A DNA stretch of 7,837 bases, from positions 1 through 7,837 of the forward strand of contig CALADR010000017.1 of assembly GCA_937890845.1 (NCBI GenBank), given 5' to 3'. The notes under the pieces are model-generated. The model ran no database searches. It was not told the origin of the DNA and saw only the letters and a list, made by a program, of their open reading frames with translations. The DNA is from an uncultured Bacteroidales bacterium. Its GTDB lineage: Bacteria; Bacteroidota; Bacteroidia; Bacteroidales; UBA932. A program made the position numbers and the translations under genes. Numbering within the stretch: the stretch's first letter is position 1; each line of letters starts with the position of its first letter. Of the stretch, positions 1-7,024 are shown in pieces.

Positions 1-501
1 GACAGGGACTGGAATGGAGAATGCATGATTCATGCTGGGGCCATGAGTTTCCTCAGGTCTGAGGAAAAGTCCGCTTACGCCGTTCTTCCTGACAGCAACG
101 AGTACATAACTGAAGCGAGAATGCTTTTCGAGCCGGACAAGGCTCTTATGAAATCAGGGGCGTTCAACCTTATTTGCAGCCGGCTTAATCTTGTCAAACT
201 TGCAAAATCCACACACCTTTATATTTCAGGCAGTCTTGATGCAGCAGATAAATGCAGACAGTACGGAAAAGTATTCAAGATTCTGGAAAGCGTACATCTG
301 GACAAATCATCAGTCCGCGATGCAGGAAAGCGGTATCCAAAGGCAGAGGTCACAGCACGCAATCTACCTATGACAAGTGATATGCTCCGGAAAAAACTGA
401 ACGTTTCCTCCGGAGGCACAATACATATATTCGGAGCTGGAGCCGAATACGGAGGCAGGCGCAAAGAATCATTTCTATTCATCACAGAAAAACAGATATG
501 A
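1..501 (+). CDS. C-terminal part of a class I SAM-dependent methyltransferase-like protein with THUMP-like domain (5' truncated)
   Basis: The reading frame is open from base 1 to the TGA at 499-501, leaving 166 residues, so the gene starts before the window and the internal ATG at 25 is probably not its start. The fragment resembles the C-terminal half of the Bacteroidota PG_1098-type proteins, in which an N-terminal SAM-binding methyltransferase domain is followed by a ferredoxin-like and a THUMP-like domain. Two stretches support this. Around residues 44-77 there is an FEPDKALMKSGAF block followed by a THLYIS strand. Around residues 116-139 there is an ARNLPMTSDMLRKKLNV block followed by GG and a hydrophobic IHIF strand. 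The catalytic domain is outside the window, so neither the reaction nor the substrate (RNA modification is the usual guess for THUMP-type proteins) can be read here. It converges on galE with 29 bases between the stop codons and no convincing terminator. Confidence 0.72.
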   Translation, partial: DRDWNGECMIHAGAMSFLRSEEKSAYAVLPDSNEYITEARMLFEPDKALMKSGAFNLICSRLNLVKLAKSTHLYISGSLDAADKCRQYGKVFKILESVHLDKSSVRDAGKRYPKAEVTARNLPMTSDMLRKKLNVSSGGTIHIFGAGAEYGGRRKESFLFITEKQI

Positions 502-530
502 TTACTGCTGCCGGCACAGATACTCCAGAC

Positions 531-1607
531 CTAAGCCAGACCGGCTTCCTTCAAGTGACATTCCCACTTCCAGGCAGCCGCCAAAGTATCTTCTACCGAA
601 CGCTCGGCCTTCCATCCGAGTTCTTTTTCGGCAAGAGACGGGTCTGCCCAGATAGCCACCACGTCTCCTGAACGCCGTGGAGCGAATTTATAATTGAGTT
701 TCAAACCATTAACTTTCTCAAATGCATTGACCAGCTCTAGTACTGACACAGGACGTCCTGTTCCTACATTGAAGATTTCATAACCTTCTTTCATCTTTCC
801 GTCAAGCATTCTTGCCACAGCGGCCACATGCGCTTTGGCAAGATCTACTATATCAATGTAATCTCTCAGGCAAGTGCCGTCAGGTGTAGGATAATCATTT
901 CCGAAGATGCTCAGGCACTCGCGCTTACCTGCAGCTGTCTGTGTTATATAAGGCACAAGATTATTTGGAACGCCGCGCGGAAGTTCTCCTATAAGAGCAG
1001 TAGGATGAGCTCCGATAGGATTGAAATAACGCAAGGCAATACCTTTGACAGGACCTCTCCTCATAAGACCAGGCATTACTTCATCTCCGAAAGCGGAAGT
1101 CGCCTTGACAGTATCACGCAATATATCTTCACACATCTGCTTTGTATTACCATACGGAGACGTTGCCGGCTGACGCTCCGACTCTTCTGTAACAGGAAGT
1201 TTGTCTGTCTCCCCATATACTGTCGCAGAGGAAGAGAAAAGCACATTGCAGCCACCCTGCTCTGTAGCCGCATCCAATATATTCAGAAAAGATATCAGAT
1301 TGTTCTTATAATACTTCACAGGTTCAGCAACAGACTCTCCAACAGCCTTATAAGCAGCAAAATGTATTACTGCATCGATTCTGAAGTCGGAAAAAATCTT
1401 TTTTACAGACTCAAAATCACAGCAGTCTATCTTCACAAACGGAATATCGCTTCTGCCGGTAATTTTCTTGACGCCTTCAAAACAGGTCATATCGCAATTG
1501 GACATATTGTCAGCCACTACTACTTCATATCCTGCAGATATCAGTTCGACGGTAACATGGCTGCCGATATAACCGGCGCCACCTGAAACCAAAACACGTT
1601 TTGCCAT
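531..1607 (-). CDS. galE: UDP-glucose 4-epimerase
   Basis: This 358-residue cytoplasmic enzyme of the extended short-chain dehydrogenase/reductase family interconverts UDP-glucose and UDP-galactose through a bound NAD. The N-terminal Rossmann motif GGAGYIGSH lies at residues 9-17. The conserved HFAAYKAVGES block is at about 82-92, SSSATVYG at 125-132 (S127 matches the catalytic Ser124 of E. coli GalE), and the catalytic YxxxK is Y152-K156. RYFNPIGAHP (193-202) and GTCLRDYIDIVDLA (about 244-257) complete the family signature. It is about 20 residues longer than the 338-residue E. coli enzyme, mainly because of extra residues between the YxxxK helix and RYFNP. The start ATG at 1605-1607 sits immediately before the Rossmann strand, as expected. 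The gene is divergent from dacB and probably monocistronic. It should serve both galactose use and the supply of UDP-galactose for envelope glycans. Confidence 0.95.
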   Translation of the reverse strand: MAKRVLVSGGAGYIGSHVTVELISAGYEVVVADNMSNCDMTCFEGVKKITGRSDIPFVKIDCCDFESVKKIFSDFRIDAVIHFAAYKAVGESVAEPVKYYKNNLISFLNILDAATEQGGCNVLFSSSATVYGETDKLPVTEESERQPATSPYGNTKQMCEDILRDTVKATSAFGDEVMPGLMRRGPVKGIALRYFNPIGAHPTALIGELPRGVPNNLVPYITQTAAGKRECLSIFGNDYPTPDGTCLRDYIDIVDLAKAHVAAVARMLDGKMKEGYEIFNVGTGRPVSVLELVNAFEKVNGLKLNYKFAPRRSGDVVAIWADPSLAEKELGWKAERSVEDTLAAAWKWECHLKEAGLA

Positions 1608-1630
1608 AATTTAAAAAATATTTATAATTG
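1600..1630 (+). promoter_or_regulatory. Putative Bacteroidota-type promoter for dacB
   Basis: TTTG at 1600-1603 and TATAATTG at 1623-1630 are separated by 19 bases. This fits the Bacteroides pattern of a -33 TTTG and a -7 TAnnTTTG element, with one mismatch in the -7 box. Transcription would begin near 1637, leaving a leader of about 14 bases to the GTG at 1651. The -33 element lies inside the first codons of the divergent galE. This is motif matching only; no start site is known. Confidence 0.4.
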
Positions 1631-1633
1631 CAA

Positions 1634-1641
1634 CAAAGTTA
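1634..1641 (-). promoter_or_regulatory. Putative -7 promoter element for galE
   Basis: Read on the minus strand, this octamer is TAACTTTG, an exact match to the Bacteroides -7 element TAnnTTTG. It lies 26 bases upstream of the galE ATG, so the transcript would have a leader of about 20 bases. No good TTTG is visible at the usual -33 spacing, which lowers confidence. The box is only three bases from the proposed -7 element of the divergent dacB promoter. Confidence 0.38.
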
Positions 1642-1650
1642 AGAAAAAAG

Positions 1651-3237
1651 GTGAATTTGAGATACATAAAAACAATGATTGTCCCGGCGATAATAGCATC
1701 GGTCTGTTTTTCTACCGTCCTGATGGCAAGCAGTCCGGAGGACTCCAGGATTAATTATTCCGGAGGCTCAGCCAATGAAAGAGAAGCGACAGGAAACAAT
1801 AAATGGAAAGACACCCCTGCAAGCCAGTACCTTGAAAGAATCTTAAAAGAAGAATTCATGGAACAGGCTAGTACGGCAGTCCTGGCTGCGACTATTTCAA
1901 GTGACACTATCGCATTCTATTCTCCCAAGAAAATGCTGATTCCTGCATCAACCATGAAAGCGGTCACTACCGGTGTTGCAATACACTCTTGCGGAGCAGA
2001 TTTCATGTTTGAGACCAAATTGGCATACAACGGAAAAATCACAGACGGCACTCTCGAAGGAGACCTATATATAATAGGAGGAGGAGACCCCACACTCGGT
2101 TCAAGGGACTCAATTGCCATTCCTGTAGAAAAGCTTTTTGCCAAATGGAAAACTATCATTGCAAAAGCAGGAATAAGAAGAATAAAAGGCTACATTATAG
2201 GAGACGACAGATATTTCGACAGATATGCTGAAGTCGGCTCTTGGCAATGGAATGATACCGGAACATATTATGGGACAGGAGTAAGCGGCCTTACATTCCA
2301 CGAGAACATGCAGAATATAAACATATCTCCGGGAGAAGCTCCAGGAAAACCGCTGAAAATCAGCATCGGATATCCTGAATTGCCTTGGATGGACTATACT
2401 TTCTCTTGCTATACCGGTAAAGAAGGAACAGGAAACAGCCTGTATCTGTTCACATCACCGTTTGCTCCGACTGGGGAAATGAGGGGAAGTTTCGCCATGG
2501 GAAGAAAGACCAAGACAGAACAGGTAAGCAACAAATTCCCTGCATATACTTGTGCATGGCACTTCAGAAAATACCTGATTGAATCCGGACTGGAATGCCA
2601 GGGAGATGCTGCAGATTTGGGCAGAGTATTCGGTATCCGCGAGAAAGAAACAGTTCCGCAAGACAGCCTCCATATCATAGGGAGCACATTTTCTCCGACA
2701 TTGAAGAGAATAGCTTTCGAGACAAATCACGAAAGCAACAACCTTTATGCAGAAACTCTGTTCAAATCTACAGGTAAGGAATATTGCGGTACAGGAAGCT
2801 ATGATTCTGCAAGAACAGCAATGAAAGGAATACTTTCCGAACTCGGCATAGACACATCCTATGGATGCAACCTCGAAGACGGAAGCGGACTTTCAAGACA
2901 AAACAGCATATCACCGGATTTCATGTGCAGATTTCTGAAAGCAATGACTGACTCCCCAGGTTTTGAAGACTACATTGGAACTTTCCCGTCTCCGGGAGGT
3001 AACGGGACCCTGGCATATATAATGAAAAAATACCCTCAGGAAGTAACTGGGCGCATCAGGATGAAAAGCGGCTCAATGAACGGAGTCAGATGTTATTGCG
3101 GTTATGTCATCCCCGCAGAAGGAAGCAAGGATGACATAATCGTATTCTCAATAATGACAAATAATTATTTCGGATCACAGTCCAGACTGCAGGGTGCACT
3201 TGACAGACTGATTTACCTCATTGCATGCGGAAACTGA
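1651..3237 (+). CDS. dacB: D-alanyl-D-alanine carboxypeptidase/endopeptidase, PBP4 type (peptidase family S13)
   Basis: This 528-residue penicillin-binding protein removes the terminal D-alanine of peptidoglycan stem peptides and may cut D-Ala-mDAP crosslinks, acting in the periplasm. All three active-site motifs of the family are present: S100-T-M-K103 (SxxK, nucleophilic serine), S362-N-N364 (SxN) and K472-S-G474 (KSG). The GDLYIIGGGDPTLG block at 138-150 and DGSGLSRQNSISP near 410-422 are also characteristic. The long stretch between SxxK and SxN matches the inserted domains typical of PBP4/DacB. The GTG start at 1651 is favoured over the ATG at 1675 because it adds Arg4 and Lys7 in front of the hydrophobic stretch (about 9-25), giving a normal signal-peptide n-region. 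Cleavage is likely near residues 26-28, and no clear lipobox is seen. It is divergent from galE and convergent with the downstream porter, 16 bases from its stop codon, so it is probably transcribed alone. Confidence 0.93.
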   Translation: MNLRYIKTMIVPAIIASVCFSTVLMASSPEDSRINYSGGSANEREATGNNKWKDTPASQYLERILKEEFMEQASTAVLAATISSDTIAFYSPKKMLIPASTMKAVTTGVAIHSCGADFMFETKLAYNGKITDGTLEGDLYIIGGGDPTLGSRDSIAIPVEKLFAKWKTIIAKAGIRRIKGYIIGDDRYFDRYAEVGSWQWNDTGTYYGTGVSGLTFHENMQNINISPGEAPGKPLKISIGYPELPWMDYTFSCYTGKEGTGNSLYLFTSPFAPTGEMRGSFAMGRKTKTEQVSNKFPAYTCAWHFRKYLIESGLECQGDAADLGRVFGIREKETVPQDSLHIIGSTFSPTLKRIAFETNHESNNLYAETLFKSTGKEYCGTGSYDSARTAMKGILSELGIDTSYGCNLEDGSGLSRQNSISPDFMCRFLKAMTDSPGFEDYIGTFPSPGGNGTLAYIMKKYPQEVTGRIRMKSGSMNGVRCYCGYVIPAEGSKDDIIVFSIMTNNYFGSQSRLQGALDRLIYLIACGN

Positions 3238-3253
3238 AAAGTTCCGAATGTTG

Positions 3254-4507
3254 TCATACCTTTATTTTACGGTTCACATTCTTGTACCCTGAGGATGCGT
3301 AATAAAGTATATATACAAGACATGCAAACAGAAGCCATAAAGACTGCTGATACCCGAATGCATCAGCGACATACATCTGCAATATAGGAATCACACCTCC
3401 GCCGCATACCATAACCATAAAAAAGCCAGATGCTTCAGCAGTATATTTTCCGAGCCCCTCTACTGCAAGGTTGAAAATAGTACCCCACATTACGGAAGTA
3501 AAGAATCCGCACAATATAAGAAAAATGACATTTACAGGAATATCTGTACCATAACGTCCGAACGAAAGGACGAACTTGTCAGGAGTGAAAATTGACATTA
3601 CTATCAGAGACATTGTGCCGAAAGATGCGAAAGAGAGCATATCCTTGCCGGCAAATCGCGCTCCGTAATAACCGCCTATCATTCGCCCGACAAACATAAA
3701 CAGCCAGAAGAAACTTACAAGGACTCCTGCCTTGAACGGATGAAGATTGACACCGTGGATAAGATACAGGTTTGCTGAGTTTGCAATACTGATTTCGACT
3801 CCGACATAAAGGAAAATAGCAAGCGCACCCAACTTGAAGTGCCTGAACGACAGATAACTCGTCTGTCCTTTCTTCGGAAGAAGTCGAGGCTTCAATGAAA
3901 GGTCTCTGTCCGGCTCCGGTATATTTGTAAACAAAATCACGATAAAAGCCAGGACAAAGATTCCCATTGCAATATAAAATGCCGGATCCGCATCCTTGAT
4001 AGTATGTCCTACTTCGCGCCCCATAAGCCAGCCAAGGAATACAGGAGCTACAGTTGCCGCAATCGAGTTGAATGAACTGCCCAGCTGAAGCATCTGGTTA
4101 CCTCTGTTTCCTCCGCCTCCGATATTATTTAGCATGGGATTTACAATGGCATTCAGCATACACATGGCAAAGCCTGACACGAATGCCCCGAGAAGATAAA
4201 TCCAGAAATTAGGAAATGGCAAAGAGCCTGAAAGGAAAATCAGGAAAACCCCGGCAAAACCTATGACAGTCGCCACCAGTGAAGAAATCTTGTAGCCATA
4301 CTTTCTAAGCAGGTAACCTGCAGGGAGTCCCATAATGGCATACGCCAGAAAATTTACAAAGTTGCCGAGCTGCGATCCTCCGTTCGTAAGCCCGAACTGA
4401 AATTTGACAATGACACCGAGAGGATTCTGGAGTCCGGTCACAAATGCAATCATAAAGAAGAGGATAAACATGATTACAATCGCAGGGATATGGTTTCTCT
4501 TGCTCAT
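3254..4507 (-). CDS. Sugar MFS transporter, FHS (fucose:H+ symporter-like) family, copy 1
   Basis: This 417-residue, probably 12-helix inner-membrane protein belongs to the FHS branch of the major facilitator superfamily, which imports hexoses with protons. Supporting signs are the GLPAGYLLRKYGYK segment after helix 2 (about 60-73), the LNAIVNPMLNNIG helix-4 block (118-130), QLGSSFNSIAA in helix 5 (141-151), the charged central loop near 196-226, and a second half with FVGRMIGG (272-279) and MVMVCGGGVIPI (364-374). I take the ATG at 4505-4507 as the start; a GTG lies one codon upstream. The ATG gives MSKRNH, which matches the MSKKNS start of the paralogue at 5644-6930. It lies 93 bases downstream of the ROK kinase on the same strand, but an intrinsic terminator sits between them. 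Substrate is unknown; glucose or galactose is a reasonable guess from the kinase neighbour. The positions of FucP Asp46 and Glu135 appear to be uncharged here (Glu135 aligns with N119). Confidence 0.88.
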   Translation of the reverse strand: MSKRNHIPAIVIMFILFFMIAFVTGLQNPLGVIVKFQFGLTNGGSQLGNFVNFLAYAIMGLPAGYLLRKYGYKISSLVATVIGFAGVFLIFLSGSLPFPNFWIYLLGAFVSGFAMCMLNAIVNPMLNNIGGGGNRGNQMLQLGSSFNSIAATVAPVFLGWLMGREVGHTIKDADPAFYIAMGIFVLAFIVILFTNIPEPDRDLSLKPRLLPKKGQTSYLSFRHFKLGALAIFLYVGVEISIANSANLYLIHGVNLHPFKAGVLVSFFWLFMFVGRMIGGYYGARFAGKDMLSFASFGTMSLIVMSIFTPDKFVLSFGRYGTDIPVNVIFLILCGFFTSVMWGTIFNLAVEGLGKYTAEASGFFMVMVCGGGVIPILQMYVADAFGYQQSLWLLFACLVYILYYASSGYKNVNRKIKV

Positions 4508-4544
4508 CACGAAAGTGCATTAAATAATATTTCCCTCTAAGATA

Positions 4545-4580
4545 TAAAAAATACCGCCAAAGTATCCTCTGGCGGTATTA
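4545..4580 (-). terminator. Intrinsic terminator after the ROK kinase
   Basis: A perfect 10-bp inverted repeat (4550-4559 with 4570-4579, core ACCGCCA/TGGCGGT) encloses a 10-base loop. On the minus strand it is followed by a run of six T (4550-4545), then TATATC. It begins about 21 bases after the kinase stop codon, the normal place for a rho-independent terminator. It also lies about 40 bases upstream of the next gene (copy 1 porter), so it could cut that gene off from the upstream operon or allow only partial read-through. Confidence 0.82.
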
Positions 4581-4600
4581 TATATTGAAAATTTTTATTT

Positions 4601-5569
4601 CTATAGTTCCCAAGCAAGAGCTGAAGCGCCTAAAATCGCAGCATCAGACTCCTTCAGCTGTGAGAAGACAATCTTGATCTTATCCCTCCACAAGGGAAGA
4701 AGATTCTCATTCATAGAGTCTAGCATCGGCTGATACAGATACTCCTTTGCACGTGCCAATCCTCCAAACAGAACGATAGCTTCAGGTGCACTGAAAGCAA
4801 CAAAGTCCGCAAATGAACGGCCGAGCATCTTACCTGTAAATTCAAATATCTTGAGAGCCATCTTGTCACCTTCCTTGGCTGCATCATAGACATCCTTGGA
4901 AGAAATCGAGTCAAGACTTCTGAGAGATGACGGTTCGTCACTCATTTCCAGCCACTCGCGTGCCGTGCGTGCAACACCTGTAGCTGAAGTATAAGTCTCA
5001 AGACATCCGTGCTTTCCACAGTTACAAAGACGTCCGTTACTGCGTACTGCACATGTGTGTCCAAGTTCGCCGGCAAATCCGTCGTGACCATAAACCACCT
5101 CTCCGTTAATGACAATACCGCTGCCCACACCTGTTCCAAGGGTAATCATAATAAAATTCTTCATACCTCTGGCGGCGCCGTAAGTCATCTCGCCGACAGC
5201 TGCAGCATTTGCATCATTAGTAAGAGCTACTGGAAGACCTCCTGTCCTGTCGGAAAGAAGCTTTGCAAATGGTATAGTCTTGTTGCCTCCCCATACAATA
5301 TTCACAGCACATTCAATATTGCCGGTATAATAATTAGCATTTGGCGCACCGACACCTATACCTCTGATCTTGCCTTCAGAATTGGATTCGGTTATAATCT
5401 TATCCAACGCTACTGCAAGTTCATCAATATAAAGGTTGACATCTGTATGCGTATCCGTACGGATTACAGTCTGGGCAAGAACCTGACCTCGAGTATCAAC
5501 TATTCCCATCTTGGAGGTCTGGCCTCCGATATCTATACCTACAACATAAGGTTTTTCAAGATTATTCAT
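4601..5569 (-). CDS. ROK-family sugar kinase, probable glucokinase
   Basis: This 322-residue cytoplasmic kinase of the ROK family transfers phosphate from ATP to a hexose or amino-hexose. The N-terminal phosphate-binding motif is D13-IGGQTSK-MG (a variant of DIGGTxxK with Gln in place of the first Thr). The catalytic aspartate is D119 in TNDANAAAVGE, and LGTGVGSGIVI (144-154) forms the second ATP-binding segment. The sugar- and zinc-binding signature is complete: E168-LGH171 followed by C182-N-C184-GKHG-C189-LE191, where H171 and the three cysteines would hold zinc. No N-terminal helix-turn-helix is present, so this is a kinase rather than a NagC/Mlc-type repressor. The length is typical. It lies between two paralogous sugar porters on the same strand, 74 bases after the upstream one, which suggests it phosphorylates the imported sugar. 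Glucokinase is the best guess; N-acetylhexosamine or mannose kinase cannot be excluded. Confidence 0.9.
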   Translation of the reverse strand: MNNLEKPYVVGIDIGGQTSKMGIVDTRGQVLAQTVIRTDTHTDVNLYIDELAVALDKIITESNSEGKIRGIGVGAPNANYYTGNIECAVNIVWGGNKTIPFAKLLSDRTGGLPVALTNDANAAAVGEMTYGAARGMKNFIMITLGTGVGSGIVINGEVVYGHDGFAGELGHTCAVRSNGRLCNCGKHGCLETYTSATGVARTAREWLEMSDEPSSLRSLDSISSKDVYDAAKEGDKMALKIFEFTGKMLGRSFADFVAFSAPEAIVLFGGLARAKEYLYQPMLDSMNENLLPLWRDKIKIVFSQLKESDAAILGASALAWEL

Positions 5570-5598
5570 ATCTGACCTGTCTTTAATTATAATAAAGA

Positions 5599-5630
5599 GA
5601 CCGGCTGTAGCATAATAACTTCAGCCAGTC
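5599..5630 (-). terminator. Possible weak terminator or processing hairpin between porter and kinase
   Basis: On the minus strand, GACTGGCTG (5630-5622) can pair with CAGCCGGTC (5607-5599), giving a 9-bp stem with one G-U wobble and a 14-base loop. It is followed by TCTTTATTAT, a poor T-tract. It starts 14 bases after the porter stop codon and ends about 30 bases before the kinase ATG. It may reduce kinase expression relative to the porter or protect the porter mRNA 3' end. The signal is modest and based on sequence only. Confidence 0.4.
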
Positions 5631-5643
5631 CCATGTAATCAGT

Positions 5644-6930
5644 TTATTTTTCAGCATTAGGCCTTGAAAGGAAAAGCGCAAAGCTGAGCAAGTATCCGAG
5701 AGCTATTACAAGAACCCAATAACTGTTGATAAATCCGAAATTATCGGCAACTGCACCCTGTATAACAGGAAGAATGCCTCCTCCGCATACCATCACCATG
5801 AAAAGTCCTGAAGCGATAGAAGTATATTTTCCGAGACCTTCAACTGCAAGATTGAATATTGCACCCCACATTACAGAAGTGCAGAGTCCGCACAACACGA
5901 AGAATACCACTCCGAGAGGCATATCAACCAAAGTGAAAGAAAGGTCACTGCTGAAAGCCGGGAATTTGACCATGGTACCAGGCAAGAACATACCGATAAG
6001 GATAAACACAATCGCCAGTGAACTTACTACTGTCATCATGAGTTTGCTGGATACCTTTCCTCCTATCACACCTCCTACAAGACGGCCTACAAGCATAAGC
6101 AGCCAGTACATGCCCACTACTGTTCCGGCAACACCTGCAGACATTCCGATTTCAGGAGATGTCATATAAAGGTTTGCAATATTCGGAATGCCGACTTCAA
6201 TACCGACATAAAGGAAGATTGCGATAACTCCGAAAACGAGATTCTTGTGTGAAAGTGCACCTTGTATGCTATCCATCGTCTTTTCTTTCTTCTCGGAACC
6301 AAGTATGGCGGAAGCTTTTGCCGCTTCAAGTTCAGGCTCAGGAATTTCAGAGAATACAATAATCACGAATGCAAGAGCAAAGATAGCCATTGCTATAAAT
6401 AGCGCAGGGTTTGCATCACTGATTGCCGTGTTAGCCGTAACTTCGCCGATAAGGTATCCTACAAGCACTGGAATGATAGTAGCTGCAAGCGAGTTGAGAG
6501 AACCTCCGAGCTGGATAAGCTGGTTACCCTTGTTTCCACCACCACCAAGAGTGTTCAACATAGGGTTTACTACAGTATTAAGCATACACATAGAAAAACC
6601 TGAAACGAATGCTCCCGTAAGATATACAGCAAAGCTCTCTGCCACACCTGAAAGGAAAGAAATACCTACTCCGATGAAGCCTACTGCCACAGCTGCAAGT
6701 GCAGTTAATTTATAACCGTACTTTTTAAGGATGAATCCTGCAGGCAGACCCATAAATGCATAGGCGATAAAGTTTGCCAGGTTACCTAACTGGGACATTG
6801 CATTTGAAGCGCCGAACTGGGATTTTACTATAACACCCATAGGGTTCTGAAGTCCCGTTACAAAAGAAATCATTGCAAAGAGGAAAAACATAATTCCAAT
6901 TGCAAGGATATTACTGTTTTTTTTAGACAT
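5644..6930 (-). CDS. Sugar MFS transporter, FHS (glucose/galactose-type) family, copy 2
   Basis: This 428-residue protein with about 12 predicted membrane helices is inferred to import a hexose by proton symport at the inner membrane. It shares long blocks with the porter at 3254-4507: VTGLQNPMGVIVK (24-36), FMGLPAGFILKKYGYK (59-74), SMCMLNTVVNPMLN (113-126), GGGGNKGNQLIQLGGSLNS (129-147), and SVMWGAIFNLAVEGLGKYT plus MVMVCGGGILPVIQ in the second half. The pair is therefore paralogous. The central cytoplasmic loop (about 196-229) is longer and rich in Lys and Glu. The ATG at 6928-6930 is in the expected place before helix 1; no strong ribosome binding site is visible. It is probably the first gene of the sugar block, with a promoter at 6981-7015 and the kinase downstream. 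N118 occupies the position of FucP Glu135. Confidence 0.9.
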   Translation of the reverse strand: MSKKNSNILAIGIMFFLFAMISFVTGLQNPMGVIVKSQFGASNAMSQLGNLANFIAYAFMGLPAGFILKKYGYKLTALAAVAVGFIGVGISFLSGVAESFAVYLTGAFVSGFSMCMLNTVVNPMLNTLGGGGNKGNQLIQLGGSLNSLAATIIPVLVGYLIGEVTANTAISDANPALFIAMAIFALAFVIIVFSEIPEPELEAAKASAILGSEKKEKTMDSIQGALSHKNLVFGVIAIFLYVGIEVGIPNIANLYMTSPEIGMSAGVAGTVVGMYWLLMLVGRLVGGVIGGKVSSKLMMTVVSSLAIVFILIGMFLPGTMVKFPAFSSDLSFTLVDMPLGVVFFVLCGLCTSVMWGAIFNLAVEGLGKYTSIASGLFMVMVCGGGILPVIQGAVADNFGFINSYWVLVIALGYLLSFALFLSRPNAEK

Positions 6931-6980
6931 TTTTTAAATGATTTATGTTAATAATTATTATGGTCAAGCCAAAATTCCGT

Positions 6981-7015
6981 CAAAGATACGAAGTTTTTTT
7001 TAAAAGGACATCAAA
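6981..7015 (-). promoter_or_regulatory. Putative Bacteroidota-type promoter of the sugar-uptake block
   Basis: On the minus strand, TATCTTTG (6988-6981) matches the -7 element TAnnTTTG exactly, and TTTG (7015-7012) lies 23 bases upstream of it. The spacing is at the long end of what is described for this phylum. Transcription would start near 6974, leaving a leader of about 45 AT-rich bases before the ATG at 6930. It sits directly downstream of the terminator at 7025-7062, which fits a fresh transcription unit. Confidence 0.55.
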
Positions 7016-7024
7016 ATTATAACT

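Noticed and set aside
25..27. ATG as the start of the first gene
   Set aside because: The frame is open to base 1 and upstream codons read DRDWNGEC without a stop, so the gene is cut by the window edge.
51..64. Palindrome CCTCAG-GT-CTGAGG
   Set aside because: It lies inside coding sequence, has a two-base loop and no T-run; probably chance.
533..547. AAGCC/GGCTT inverted repeat as a terminator between the first gene and galE
   Set aside because: It is only 5 bp, lies within the galE coding end and has no T-run on either side.
828..1586. Plus-strand open frame of 252 codons
   Set aside because: It is wholly antisense to galE, which has all family motifs; the translation shows no recognisable domain.
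4555..4562. CAAAGTAT as a minus-strand -7 element for the copy 1 porter
   Set aside because: It misses TAnnTTTG by one base of spacing and overlaps the terminator stem and loop.
4601..5569. ROK protein as a NagC/Mlc-type transcriptional repressor
   Set aside because: The ATP-binding motif begins at residue 13, leaving no room for an N-terminal helix-turn-helix domain.
5009..5575. Plus-strand open frame of 188 codons
   Set aside because: It is antisense to the ROK kinase and has no family signature.
5726..6715. Two plus-strand open frames (5726-6169 and 6245-6715)
   Set aside because: Both are antisense to the copy 2 porter; their Pro/Thr/Ser-rich translations are typical of reading a membrane-protein gene backwards.
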